A model generated the notes under the pieces. The model had not been told where the DNA came from. It made no database searches and worked only from the letters and a program-made list of their open reading frames with translations. A program made the translations under genes and the position numbers. From Blautia sp. (GTDB lineage Bacteria; Bacillota; Clostridia; Lachnospirales; Lachnospiraceae), in assembly GCA_030841965.1 (NCBI GenBank), contig JAUUSJ010000008.1, forward strand, positions 1-54,128: a DNA stretch of 54,128 nucleotides, read 5' to 3'. The stretch's first letter is position 1. The number at the start of each line of letters is the position of its first letter. Shown here in pieces: positions 7,490 through 16,213 of this stretch.

Positions 7490-9403
7490 GTGGCAAATCA
7501 AACCTATGATGCAAATAGCATATATATATTAGAAGGGCTTGAGGCGGTGAGAAAACGTCCTGGAATGTATATTGGGAGTGTATCTACAAAGGGATTGCAT
7601 CATTTAATCTATGAGATTGTAGATAATGCAGTGGACGAGCATTTGGCGGGACACTGCGACCATATAGAAGTAAGTTTAAAAGAAGATGGAACCGTCACGA
7701 TTTTGGATAATGGGCGGGGAATTCCAGTCGGAGTCAATGAAAAGACAGGGCTTCCAGCGGTGGAGGTTGTATTTACCGTGCTTCACGCTGGAGGAAAGTT
7801 TGGAACAGGTGGATATAAGATATCTGGAGGACTCCACGGAGTCGGAGCTTCTGTCGTTAATGCCCTCTCAAAATGGCTTGAGGTAAAGGTCTATAAGGAT
7901 GGACAAATCTACGAGCAGATGTATGAGACTGGAAAACCAGTCTCTCCTCTTGAAGTGATTGGAACTTGTCCGAAGAAAAAGACAGGTACGGAGGTGACAT
8001 TTTTGCCAGATGATGAGATTTTTGAGAAGACGTATTTTAAGGCGGAGGTTATCAAAAATCGACTTCATGAGACGGCGTATCTAAACCCTGAGCTTGAGAT
8101 TTTATTTAAAAATGAGCGAAAGGGCGAGGAGGAAGAAGTCTTATTCCAAGAGCCGAAGGGAATTGTGGCGTATGTGGAAGATTTGAATAGAGGAAAGAAG
8201 ACTCTCTTAGAGCCATTTTACTGTAAGAGGAAGATTGATGATATCGAGGTTGAGATTTCCTTTCAGTATACGGATGAGTTTATGGAAAATATACTCGGAT
8301 TTTGTAATAATATTTATACAGCTGAGGGAGGAACGCATCTGACAGGATTTAAGTCCAGATTCACAGCGATTATGAATCAGTATGCGAGAGAGCTCGGTAT
8401 CTTGAAGGAAAAAGACACGAATTTTACAGGGGCAGATGTAAGAAACGGCATGACAGCGATTATCTCGATTAAGCATACGGACCCGAGATTTGAGGGGCAG
8501 ACAAAGACAAAGCTGGATAATCCAGATGCGGGAAAGGCGGTAAATGAAGTGGCGGGAGAGGAGATTACTCTTTTCTTTGATAAACATGTGGATATATTAA
8601 AGACCGTCTTATCTTGTGCCGAGAAATCCGCCAAAATTAGAAAAGCAGAGGAGAAGGCAAAGACAAATCTGCTTTCAAAGCCAAAGTTTTCGTGCGATAC
8701 GAATGGAAAATTAGCCAACTGCGAGTCCAAAGACCCAAAGCTTTGTGAGATATTTATCGTTGAGGGAGATTCCGCAGGGGGTTCTGCAAAAACGGCGAGA
8801 AACCGAAAAACACAGGCAATTCTCCCGATTCGAGGAAAGATTTTGAATGTAGAAAAGGCGACGATGGACAAGGTATTAGCGAATGCCGAGATTAAGACAA
8901 TGATTCACACCTTTGGCTGTGGATTCTCAGAAGGATATGGAAATGATTTTGATTTGTCAAAGCTTCGCTATGATAAGATTATTATTATGACCGACGCTGA
9001 TGTGGATGGAGCGCATATTGCGACGCTTCTTCTTACGTTTTTTTATCGATTTATGCCAGATTTGATTAATCATGGACATGTATATCTGGCGATGCCTCCT
9101 CTTTATAAGGTGATTCCAAAGAGGGGAAAAGAAGAGTATCTATATGATGATAAGGCACTTTCCAGGTATCGAAAGAGTCATAAGAGTGACTTTTTCTTAC
9201 AGCGTTTTAAGGGACTTGGAGAGATGGATGCCGAGCAGCTTTGGGAGACAACGCTAAATCCAGAGACGAGATTATTAAAGCAGGTGGAGATTGAGGATGC
9301 GAAAATGGCGTCCCATGTGACTTCTATGTTGATGGGAAGTGAAGTTCCACCGAGAAGAGAGTTTATTTATAAACATGCCAATGAGGCAGAGCTTGATTTT
9401 TAG
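7490..9403 (+). CDS. parE: Type IIA topoisomerase B subunit (ParE/GyrB-like)
   Basis: An ATPase/TOPRIM subunit of a heterotetrameric type II topoisomerase. Seen in order: GHKL ATPase (EIVDNAVDEH, DNGRGIP, GLHGVGASVVNAL), transducer, TOPRIM with EGDSAGGSA and DADVDGAHI, and the C-terminal QRFKGLGEMD. I prefer the GTG at 7490, because AAAGG at 7476-7480 is correctly spaced for it and abuts the in-frame ATG at 7481. The A subunit follows by 28 bases. Many Clostridia carry a gyrBA pair near the origin and a second pair elsewhere; the degenerate GyrA box in the partner favours topoisomerase IV. ParE versus GyrB is not settled from this window. The usual KQGRDR after EGDSAGGSA is KTARNR here. Confidence 0.82.
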   Translation: MANQTYDANSIYILEGLEAVRKRPGMYIGSVSTKGLHHLIYEIVDNAVDEHLAGHCDHIEVSLKEDGTVTILDNGRGIPVGVNEKTGLPAVEVVFTVLHAGGKFGTGGYKISGGLHGVGASVVNALSKWLEVKVYKDGQIYEQMYETGKPVSPLEVIGTCPKKKTGTEVTFLPDDEIFEKTYFKAEVIKNRLHETAYLNPELEILFKNERKGEEEEVLFQEPKGIVAYVEDLNRGKKTLLEPFYCKRKIDDIEVEISFQYTDEFMENILGFCNNIYTAEGGTHLTGFKSRFTAIMNQYARELGILKEKDTNFTGADVRNGMTAIISIKHTDPRFEGQTKTKLDNPDAGKAVNEVAGEEITLFFDKHVDILKTVLSCAEKSAKIRKAEEKAKTNLLSKPKFSCDTNGKLANCESKDPKLCEIFIVEGDSAGGSAKTARNRKTQAILPIRGKILNVEKATMDKVLANAEIKTMIHTFGCGFSEGYGNDFDLSKLRYDKIIIMTDADVDGAHIATLLLTFFYRFMPDLINHGHVYLAMPPLYKVIPKRGKEEYLYDDKALSRYRKSHKSDFFLQRFKGLGEMDAEQLWETTLNPETRLLKQVEIEDAKMASHVTSMLMGSEVPPRREFIYKHANEAELDF

Positions 9404-9431
9404 GAACAGAAAATAAAAAGAGGAAGAGAAA

Positions 9432-11687
9432 ATGTCAGAACAGATTATAAAAGCCGAGTTTTCGGAGTTAATGCAAAAATCATATATTGACTATGCGATG
9501 AGTGTTATCTGTCAAAGAGCCCTTCCAGATGTGAGAGATGGCTTAAAGCCAGTGCAAAGAAGAGTGCTCTATGCGATGGAGGAGCTTGGGTTATCGCCAG
9601 ATAAGCCACATAGAAAGTCCGCCCGTATTGTCGGAGATACGATGGGTAAGTATCATCCCCACGGTGACAGTTCTATCTATGAGGCACTTGTCGTCATGGA
9701 GCAGGAGTTTAAAAAGGGAATGCCACTTGTGGATGGACATGGGAATTTTGGTTCTATCGAGGGCGATGGGGCGGCGGCTATGCGTTATACGGAGGCAAAG
9801 CTACAAAAATTCACGAAAGATGTCTATCTCGCAGATTTAGATAAAAATGTTGTGGATTTTATGCCAAATTTCGATGAGACGGAGAGAGAGCCGGTTGTGC
9901 TTCCTGTCCGTGTGCCAAATCTCTTGATTAACGGAGCGGAGGGAATCGCCGTCGGCATGACGACCAGCATCCCACCCCATAACCTGACAGAAGTGATTGA
10001 GGGAATGAAGGCATGTATCAAAAAACCAGAGATTACGACAAAGGAATTGATGAGTTATATCAAAGGTCCGGATTTCCCGACAGGCGGAATGGTTGTAAAT
10101 GAAAAGGAATTGCTCTCTATCTATGAGAGTGGAACTGGCAAGATAAAGCTTCGGGGAAAGCTGGAGTTTGAGAAAGGGAAAAAACGAGGGGAGAAGGACC
10201 GACTTATTATCTACGAGATTCCGTATACGATGGTCGGAGCCAATATTTCTAAGTTTATATCAGATATTTTTCAGCTTATTGAGACAAAGCAGACGACGGA
10301 TATTATCGATGTCTCAAATGAGTCCTCGAAGGAGGGAATGAGAATCGTATTAGAACTTCGCAAAAATGCAGATATAGACCGATTGGAGAAGTTATTATAT
10401 AAGAAGACAAAGCTTGAGGATACATTTGGTGTGAATATGCTTGCCATTGCGAATGGGCGCCCAGAGACATTAAGCCTAAAACAGATTCTTTCTTATCACT
10501 TGGAATTCCAGTATGAGATTCAGAGAAGAAAATATGAAAATTTATTAGAAAAGGCAAAGGAGCAAAAAGAGATAAAAGAGGGCTTAATTCACGCCTGTGA
10601 TATCATCGATTTGATTATTGAGATTATAAGAGGCAGCAAAAACCTCACTCAAGTAAAGAAATGTCTAGTAGAGGGCAATACAGAAAAGATTAAGTTTAAG
10701 ACGAAGAGATCAGAAAAGGAAGCGAGTAAGCTTCGATTTAGTCAAAGACAGGCGACGGCGATTTTGGAACTTCGCCTCTCGAAGCTGATTGGACTAGAAA
10801 TTCTCACGCTGAAGAAGGAGTACGAGGATTTAATGAAAAAAATTGCACAGTACGAGGAGATTTTATCGAAGAAATCTGCGATGGACCGTGTGATTATAAA
10901 AGAATTAGATAAAATTGAGAAAGAATACGGCTTTGAGAGAAAAACAGCCCTAGAAAATGGTGAGAAGATTGTTTTAGAGGAGATTCCAATTGAGGAGCAA
11001 AATGTCGTCTTTTTGATGGACCGATTTGGTTACTCTAAGGCGGTTGATATGCCAACCTATGATAGAAATAAAGAGGCGATTGAGAAAGAGTATAAGTATC
11101 AAATCTTTTGCACAAACCTTGATAAACTTGGCGTATTTACAGATAATGGCATGATGCATACGGTAAAAATGCTTGATGTGCCAATCGGAAGATTTCGAGA
11201 AAAGGGAGTACTGCTAGACCATCTTTGTAATTACGATAGTGCAAAGGAGACCGTTTTATCTTTGATACCGCTTGTAAACTTAGAGGAGAGGGAGCTTCTT
11301 TTTGTGACGAGAAAGGCTCTTATTAAACTTGTCGATGCGACAGAGTTTGATGTTGTAAAGAGAACGATGGCGGCGACGAAGCTTGGCGAGGATGATAAAT
11401 TAATTGCCGTGAGAAAGTTGGAAAGACCGATAGAGAGCACGGACCAGATTGTGTTGCAGACAGACGGCGGTTATTTCTTAAAGTTTAAGATGGAAGAGAT
11501 ATCGAAAAAGAAGAGAGCGGCACTTGGAGTCCGTGCAATGAAGCTTACCGGGGAGGATGAGGTGCGAGCAGTATATCTGCCTCAGATGGATAAAATAGAT
11601 TCCATTTTGTATAGGGAAAAGGAGCTTGTCTTTGCAAAGTTAAAGGAAAATAATCGAGATGCGAAGGGAACAAAGCCAAGGAGATAA
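9432..11687 (+). CDS. parC: Type IIA topoisomerase A subunit (ParC/GyrA-like)
   Basis: The DNA breakage-reunion subunit that pairs with the upstream B subunit. The winged-helix region has QRRVLYAMEELGL and the quinolone-resistance motif HPHGDSSIYE with the wild-type-like Ser and acidic residue. The catalytic Tyr lies in AAMRYTEAKL. The C-terminal part is a beta-pinwheel-like region, but the canonical GyrA box QRRGGKG is replaced by a degenerate KKKRAALG, which is the reason for preferring ParC. At 751 residues it is shorter than most GyrA (over 800). AGAGGAAGAGAAA precedes the ATG. Translationally coupled to the B subunit in one operon. Confidence 0.82.
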   Translation: MSEQIIKAEFSELMQKSYIDYAMSVICQRALPDVRDGLKPVQRRVLYAMEELGLSPDKPHRKSARIVGDTMGKYHPHGDSSIYEALVVMEQEFKKGMPLVDGHGNFGSIEGDGAAAMRYTEAKLQKFTKDVYLADLDKNVVDFMPNFDETEREPVVLPVRVPNLLINGAEGIAVGMTTSIPPHNLTEVIEGMKACIKKPEITTKELMSYIKGPDFPTGGMVVNEKELLSIYESGTGKIKLRGKLEFEKGKKRGEKDRLIIYEIPYTMVGANISKFISDIFQLIETKQTTDIIDVSNESSKEGMRIVLELRKNADIDRLEKLLYKKTKLEDTFGVNMLAIANGRPETLSLKQILSYHLEFQYEIQRRKYENLLEKAKEQKEIKEGLIHACDIIDLIIEIIRGSKNLTQVKKCLVEGNTEKIKFKTKRSEKEASKLRFSQRQATAILELRLSKLIGLEILTLKKEYEDLMKKIAQYEEILSKKSAMDRVIIKELDKIEKEYGFERKTALENGEKIVLEEIPIEEQNVVFLMDRFGYSKAVDMPTYDRNKEAIEKEYKYQIFCTNLDKLGVFTDNGMMHTVKMLDVPIGRFREKGVLLDHLCNYDSAKETVLSLIPLVNLEERELLFVTRKALIKLVDATEFDVVKRTMAATKLGEDDKLIAVRKLERPIESTDQIVLQTDGGYFLKFKMEEISKKKRAALGVRAMKLTGEDEVRAVYLPQMDKIDSILYREKELVFAKLKENNRDAKGTKPRR

Positions 11688-11701
11688 AAGGAGGAAAAGG
11701 G

Positions 11702-12382
11702 ATGAAAATCACATATATTTCTCACAGTGGATTTTTAATTGAGATGGAGAAGGCAAATTTTTTATTTGATTATTTTAAGGGAGAAATTCCAAAGATGGAG
11801 AGAGAAAAGCCTCTCTATGTATTTTCCTCCCATTCCCATCATGACCATTTTAATCCCGTTATTTTTGAGCTGGCAAGGGAGTATAAGGATATTACTTATA
11901 TTCTATCGGATGATATCGAGCCTAGAAAAGATGTAAACTGCCATATGATATCTCCGTACGAGGAGAGAAGGATAGGAGATATAAAAGTAAAGACATTTCA
12001 GTCAACGGACCTTGGAGTGGCGTTTTTAATTGAGACAGAGAAGAAAACAATCTATCATGCCGGAGACCTGCATTGGTGGCATTGGATTGGTGAGCCCGAC
12101 GAGGATAATATCTGGATGGAAAAAGCGTATAAGCGTGAGCTTGAGCTACTCAAGAGAAGGCATATTGATATCGCATTTTTAGTTCTAGACCCGAGACAGG
12201 AAGCCGCCTTTGATATGGGAATCGACTCCTTTTTGCAGGCAGTCGATGTAGATACTGTTTTCCCAATGCATTGTTGGGATGATTACTCGGTTATCTCATC
12301 TTATAAGAACTCTAAGAAGGGTGAGAAATTTCGGGAGAAAATGATAGATATCACAAGAGAGGGAGAGGTATTTTTTATATGA
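11702..12382 (+). CDS. UlaG-like metallo-beta-lactamase-fold hydrolase
   Basis: A 226-residue protein with the HxHxDH metal motif in SSHSHHDHF near residue 43, a later AGDLHWWHW and MHCWDD near residue 188, in the order of the MBL superfamily branch that includes UlaG. The fold binds two metal ions and hydrolyses phosphodiester, thioester or lactone bonds; the substrate here is unknown. The ATG has GGAGGAAAAGGG just upstream and the gene starts 14 bases after the topoisomerase gene, so it probably sits in the same transcript. No signal peptide. Confidence 0.8.
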   Translation: MKITYISHSGFLIEMEKANFLFDYFKGEIPKMEREKPLYVFSSHSHHDHFNPVIFELAREYKDITYILSDDIEPRKDVNCHMISPYEERRIGDIKVKTFQSTDLGVAFLIETEKKTIYHAGDLHWWHWIGEPDEDNIWMEKAYKRELELLKRRHIDIAFLVLDPRQEAAFDMGIDSFLQAVDVDTVFPMHCWDDYSVISSYKNSKKGEKFREKMIDITREGEVFFI

Positions 12383-12508
12383 TAAAATTTGCCCCTCATT
12401 GGTTTGATATGATAGATTAACTTGGCAGAAGAGATGGGCTTTTGTTTTGCGAAAGTTTATAAAAACTGCGCTATGTAAAAGAAGAAAAAGGCATAAAAGG
12501 AGAAGAAT

Positions 12509-13012
12509 ATGGAAATCGAGAGAAAGTTTTTGGTAAAGCAATTGCCAGATGATTTGGAGTTTTATGAGGTGAGACAGATTGAGCAGGCGTATCTTTGCAC
12601 CAATCCGGTTGTTCGTATTAGAAAGAAAGATGACGATTATATTTTAACCTATAAATCCAATGGAATGTTAGAGCGAATCGAGGAGGAGATGCCTCTGACA
12701 AAGGAAAGCTATGAACATTTGCGAGAGAAGGCGGATGGGAATATTATCACAAAGATTCGCTATCTTATCCCAGAAGAGAGTGGACTTACGATAGAGCTTG
12801 ACTGTTTTTTGGGCAGTTTCGAGGGATTTGTGCTGGCTGAGATTGAATTTGAGAGTGTAGAGCAGGCAAACTCATATGAGCCTCCAGAATGGTTCTTATC
12901 TGATGTCACTTATGATAAAAACTGTCATAATAGCAATCTAAGTCAGATGACAGCAGAGGAAGTAGAGCAATTTTTAGAAAAATATACATGTATGGAATAT
13001 TGGAGCCACTAA
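12509..13012 (+). CDS. CYTH domain protein
   Basis: The protein begins with EIERKFLV, the ExExK signature of CYTH phosphohydrolases/cyclases. Paired charged strands follow (VRIRKKDDDYILTYKS, TIELDCFLG, LAEIEFES), forming the tunnel that binds triphosphate and metal. Bacterial CYTH proteins act on inorganic tripolyphosphate, thiamine triphosphate or ATP; which applies here cannot be told. At 167 residues it is a stand-alone CYTH domain with no CHAD partner. Good AAAGGAGAAG ribosome-binding site. The gap before it (12383-12508) has no clear terminator. Confidence 0.85.
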   Translation: MEIERKFLVKQLPDDLEFYEVRQIEQAYLCTNPVVRIRKKDDDYILTYKSNGMLERIEEEMPLTKESYEHLREKADGNIITKIRYLIPEESGLTIELDCFLGSFEGFVLAEIEFESVEQANSYEPPEWFLSDVTYDKNCHNSNLSQMTAEEVEQFLEKYTCMEYWSH

Positions 13013-13081
13013 ACTGGGGAAGTTTTAGAATTTTTATATGTAGCATGAATTGTGAATAAATGGTGATAAATGATTCTATTC

Positions 13082-13111
13082 TTGATTCAGATAGAGGGTT
13101 TATGCTATACT
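13082..13111 (+). promoter_or_regulatory. Extended -10 promoter of the DJ-1 family gene
   Basis: TTGATT (13082-13087), 18 bases, then TGCTATACT with -10 TATACT at 13106-13111. The expected start is about 13118, 57 bases before the TTG start codon. Confidence 0.7.
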
Positions 13112-13174
13112 TAGTTACTAAGATGTGGAGCAGTCAGCTCTTATTTTAAAAATGAGAATTTAGGAGGTAGTATT

Positions 13175-13732
13175 TTGAAAAAGGTATATGTATTTTTGGC
13201 AAATGGATTTGAGGAGATAGAGGGACTTACTGTTGTAGATTTGCTTAGAAGAGCAGGAATTGAGCTTATTACTGTGTCGATTCACGATACAAAGCAGGTA
13301 ATGGGAGCGCATAATATTGAGGTAAAGGCAGACCTTCTTCTTGACGAGATGGATAAGGAGGGAGCCGATGCGATTGTTCTTCCAGGTGGAATGCCAGGTA
13401 TGACAAATTTAAAGGAGAATGAGATAGTGAGAGAGATGATTTTCTCTTATGAGAAGGAAGGTAAATTGATTGCCGCAATCTGTGCATCTCCGTCTATCTT
13501 CAGTGAGTTTGGTCTATTGAAGGGAAAAGCTGCGACAAGCTATCCATCTTTTGAGGAGAATTTGGTTGCTCACGGTGCTCTCTACAGCAAAGATACAGTA
13601 GTCAGAGATGGAAATATTATTACGAGCCGTGGACTTGGAACGAGTATTGATTTTTCGCTGGAGCTGATTTCTTATCTGATAGATGAGGAAAAGGCAAATG
13701 AAATTGCAGCGAGTGTTGTTTATAATAAGTAG
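13175..13732 (+). CDS. DJ-1/PfpI family protein
   Basis: A 185-residue single-domain protein of the DJ-1/YajL group. The reactive nucleophile-elbow cysteine lies in AAICASPSIF near residue 106 and the conserved Glu in NGFEEIEG near residue 16. Members have been reported as chaperones, glyoxalases/deglycases or oxidative-stress proteins; the role is uncertain. The start is TTG at 13175, chosen because AGGAGG at 13163-13168 lies six bases upstream and the protein then begins at the family's usual residue. It has its own promoter and is followed 14 bases later by the DUF1189 gene, probably co-transcribed. Confidence 0.88.
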   Translation: MKKVYVFLANGFEEIEGLTVVDLLRRAGIELITVSIHDTKQVMGAHNIEVKADLLLDEMDKEGADAIVLPGGMPGMTNLKENEIVREMIFSYEKEGKLIAAICASPSIFSEFGLLKGKAATSYPSFEENLVAHGALYSKDTVVRDGNIITSRGLGTSIDFSLELISYLIDEEKANEIAASVVYNK

Positions 13733-13746
13733 TAAAGAGGGATAGA

Positions 13747-14550
13747 ATGGAGACAGAGCAACAAAAGATTGGAATATTAGACCAATTTATCTTCGCAATT
13801 TCTAAGCCAAAGGAGTATAAAAATCTATTATTGCTAAAACCTGGGAAGATTATTGTATACACTCTTTTGATGGCGCTTATCTTGACTGTGATGAATTATA
13901 TGATTCCAATTACTGGATGGCTATTAAGCTATCGTGGTTATGAGGGATTTGTGAAAAATCAGATTCCAGAATTTACATTTTCAGATGGTCAGTTTGATAT
14001 GGATGGAGAGATTGTAATAGAGCAGGCAGGGACAACTAGGATTATTGTTGATACTTCCAAGAAAGAAGTGACGAAGAAAGATTTAGAGAAAGATTATGTG
14101 CAGCAAGTTTTAGTCAGTAAGAATAATATGCTGATTTCTTCTATGAGCACGACGAGAGAGGTGAAGTTTGATACTTTAAAAAATGTTTCATTTGACAAGA
14201 CATCTCTGTTAAAACTTGCTCCTATGTTTTACCTCAGTCTAGCTATCACAGCAGTAATACAGTTTATTATCCTTTTGCTTGAGTATGTCTCATCCGCATT
14301 TTTATATGGGCTAGTTGCGATGTTTTATAAAAGCATGGATGGAAGACAGATTTCTCTTGGAGATGCGATAAAAGCGGCAATTTATGCTAAAACTTTGGCA
14401 GCAGTGGTTGGAGCGTTTAATACGGTTATGGGTTCCTTTATTCCAGCTGGTTTATGGAGCTTTTTATCTATGTTTATTACGATGCTCCTTCTCCTTATGG
14501 GACTTAGCTTGGATACGAAGCAAGACCCGAAACAATTATTGGGCGAGTAA
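13747..14550 (+). CDS. DUF1189-like membrane protein
   Basis: A 267-residue protein with one N-terminal membrane segment (about residues 34-55), a mostly polar region of about 100 residues likely outside the membrane (rich in D, E, T and K), then three closely spaced helices in the C-terminal half. This layout and the FIFAISKPKEYKNL start resemble DUF1189 proteins, which have no established function. The ATG follows AGAGGGATAG. It lies between the DJ-1 gene and cobU; there is no functional inference from the context. Confidence 0.7.
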   Translation: METEQQKIGILDQFIFAISKPKEYKNLLLLKPGKIIVYTLLMALILTVMNYMIPITGWLLSYRGYEGFVKNQIPEFTFSDGQFDMDGEIVIEQAGTTRIIVDTSKKEVTKKDLEKDYVQQVLVSKNNMLISSMSTTREVKFDTLKNVSFDKTSLLKLAPMFYLSLAITAVIQFIILLLEYVSSAFLYGLVAMFYKSMDGRQISLGDAIKAAIYAKTLAAVVGAFNTVMGSFIPAGLWSFLSMFITMLLLLMGLSLDTKQDPKQLLGE

Positions 14551-14600
14551 GGTTTATAGCTTAAAGAAGAGTTAGAAGATATACTGACGAGAGGAAGAGG

Positions 14601-15209
14601 ATGATGGGAAGAGTCATTTTAGTTACAGGCGGGAGCCGAAGCGGAAAAAGTGTATTGGCAGAAAAGAAGGCAGAACAGCTTGGTGGAGGAGATATCCTTT
14701 ATATTGCCACGGCGATTCCGACAGATGATGATATGAGGGAGAGAATCCGAATTCATCAGGCGAGGAGAAATCCATTATGGGAGACTTACGAGGGATACTT
14801 AGGTCTTGATAAGGTGATTTTGGAGACAGAGAAAAAGGTCATTTTATTGGACTGTATTACTGTTCTTATCACGAATATCTTATTTGAAGATTTAGAGAGA
14901 GATTTTGATATGATTCGTAAGGAAGAGATTCACCAGCTAGAAGAAAGATGCATAGAGGAAGTTTTAAAGGCGGCTAAGGCCGCAAGAGAGAGTCATAAGA
15001 TTCTCATCGCAGTCACAAATGAAGTTGGAATGTCCGTTGTGCCTTCCTATCGTCTCGGAAGAATTTTCAGCGATATTACAGGAAGAGTCAATCAAAAACT
15101 TGCTGATATTAGCGACGAAGTTTATATGAGTGTGAGTGGAATCCCACTTATGCTAAAACCAAGATTGGAAGCTGTTATAGATACGGACGAAGCTTTATCA
15201 TGTCCGTAA
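14601..15209 (+). CDS. cobU: Adenosylcobinamide kinase / cobinamide-phosphate guanylyltransferase
   Basis: CobU phosphorylates adenosylcobinamide and then transfers GMP to it, activating the corrin ring for nucleotide-loop assembly of vitamin B12. The P-loop GGSRSGKS is near residues 10-17, and the IHQARR motif near residue 50 holds the His that is guanylylated in characterised CobU. EVGMSVVP near residue 140 is also family-typical. The length of 202 is slightly above the usual 180. Other cobalamin genes (cobS, cobT, cobC) are absent from the window. The stop codon lies 16 bases before repeat B1. Confidence 0.9.
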   Translation: MMGRVILVTGGSRSGKSVLAEKKAEQLGGGDILYIATAIPTDDDMRERIRIHQARRNPLWETYEGYLGLDKVILETEKKVILLDCITVLITNILFEDLERDFDMIRKEEIHQLEERCIEEVLKAAKAARESHKILIAVTNEVGMSVVPSYRLGRIFSDITGRVNQKLADISDEVYMSVSGIPLMLKPRLEAVIDTDEALSCP

Positions 15210-15225
15210 GACTATAAGGTGAGAT

Positions 15226-15440
15226 GATACCAGGGTCAAAAGGTCAAAAATCCGATGCAAGCTTGCTTGTAAGAGGATTTTTGACCTTGGGACCCGCCAA
15301 AAACATGAATAAGTAGCCATTTTTCGGAGAAAAATGAGCGGATTATGAATGTTTTTGAGGATTGCGGGAGCACATTGTGCGGAGCAATCTGGTATCAAAG
15401 GGGTCAAAAGACCTTTTGACCCCGACATTATGATATAAGG
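15226..15440 (+). repeat. Family B structured repeat, copy B1 (long form)
   Basis: A 215-base multi-hairpin element closed by GATACC (15226-15231) and GGTATC (15391-15396). Hairpin 1 has a GGTCAAAAATCC/GGATTTTTGACC stem and an apical part containing GATGCAAGCTTGCTTG. Hairpin 2 pairs CAAAAACAT with ATGTTTTTG around a CATTTTTC/GAAAAATG stem. Hairpin 3 is GATTGC/GCAATC. After the closing helix, 15400-15423 is an 11-bp stem with a 2-base loop (GGGGTCAAAAG/CTTTTGACCCC). The element ends in ATAAGG, next to the start of the acyltransferase gene. About 95 % identical to B3 by eye. The open frame on the opposite strand is a by-product of the repeat. Confidence 0.88.
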
Positions 15441-15449
15441 GTGAAGAAT

Positions 15450-16196
15450 ATGGGAGAGAGGAAGACAAAAAGATTTATCTGGCTGGATGAGCTAAGAGGT
15501 GTGGCTTTGATTAGTATGCTTATCTATCATATTATTTTTCAAAGTACCGTTGTCGGATGTGCAGGCATAGAGATTTTGGATAATCCTGTCTCCATCTTTT
15601 TTCAGCTTGTAGCGCAGATTTTATTTATATCCATTGCTGGAATATCTGCCTATATCAGTCATCATAATTTCAAGCGGGGAATTAAGATTTTGTCTTGTGC
15701 AATTATCATTACAATGGTAACATATATTGTAATGCCAGAAAATAGAATCCTTTTTGGAATTTTACATTTTCTGGGAGTAGCTATTTTATTATATTCGCTT
15801 ATTTTATACAAAGTAGTAAGCTTGCCGACACGTTTGATGATTGGGATAAATGGAATAATATTTTTTATCTTACATTTTACAAAGATAGGAGATTCTATTT
15901 ATATTTTTTTGCAAACTGCTTTAGATGATATCATAGCGCAAAAATGGCTTTGTTTTTTTGGACTTCCAGATAAGGATTTTATATCTTCTGATTATTTTCC
16001 GATTTTTCCGTGGATATTTTTATTTCTATTTGGAATATTTTTAGGAAAATATATAAAAGAAAATGAAGAGAAATTTTTAATAGACAGAAAGCCTATTTCT
16101 TGGCTTGCCTTTATGGGGAGACATACATTATTTATCTATATGATACATATACCCATTATATGGGGAGTATTGTTTGGCATAAAGGCTATTTTATAG
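15450..16196 (+). CDS. Membrane acyltransferase-like protein (DUF1624/HGSNAT type)
   Basis: About seven hydrophobic segments. The N-terminus WLDELRGVALISMLIYHI is the DxxRG plus helix pattern of the heparan-alpha-glucosaminide N-acetyltransferase-like (DUF1624) family. Such proteins transfer acyl groups to sugars across or at the membrane; the acceptor is unknown here. The ATG at 15450 is chosen over the in-frame GTG at 15441 because ATAAGG lies directly against the GTG but is properly spaced from the ATG. That ribosome-binding site is the end of repeat B1, so the element is in the 5' leader. It is followed 17 bases later by sortase and LTA-synthase-like genes, suggesting cell-surface polymer modification (inference). 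Confidence 0.78.
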   Translation: MGERKTKRFIWLDELRGVALISMLIYHIIFQSTVVGCAGIEILDNPVSIFFQLVAQILFISIAGISAYISHHNFKRGIKILSCAIIITMVTYIVMPENRILFGILHFLGVAILLYSLILYKVVSLPTRLMIGINGIIFFILHFTKIGDSIYIFLQTALDDIIAQKWLCFFGLPDKDFISSDYFPIFPWIFLFLFGIFLGKYIKENEEKFLIDRKPISWLAFMGRHTLFIYMIHIPIIWGVLFGIKAIL

Positions 16197-16213
16197 AAAG
16201 GAGTTATATAGGG

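Noticed and set aside
15198..15428. Open frame of 76 codons on the minus strand, nearly identical to one at 48174-48440
   Set aside because: Both are translations of family B repeats read antisense; there is no ribosome-binding site, and base changes follow hairpin pairing rather than codon position.
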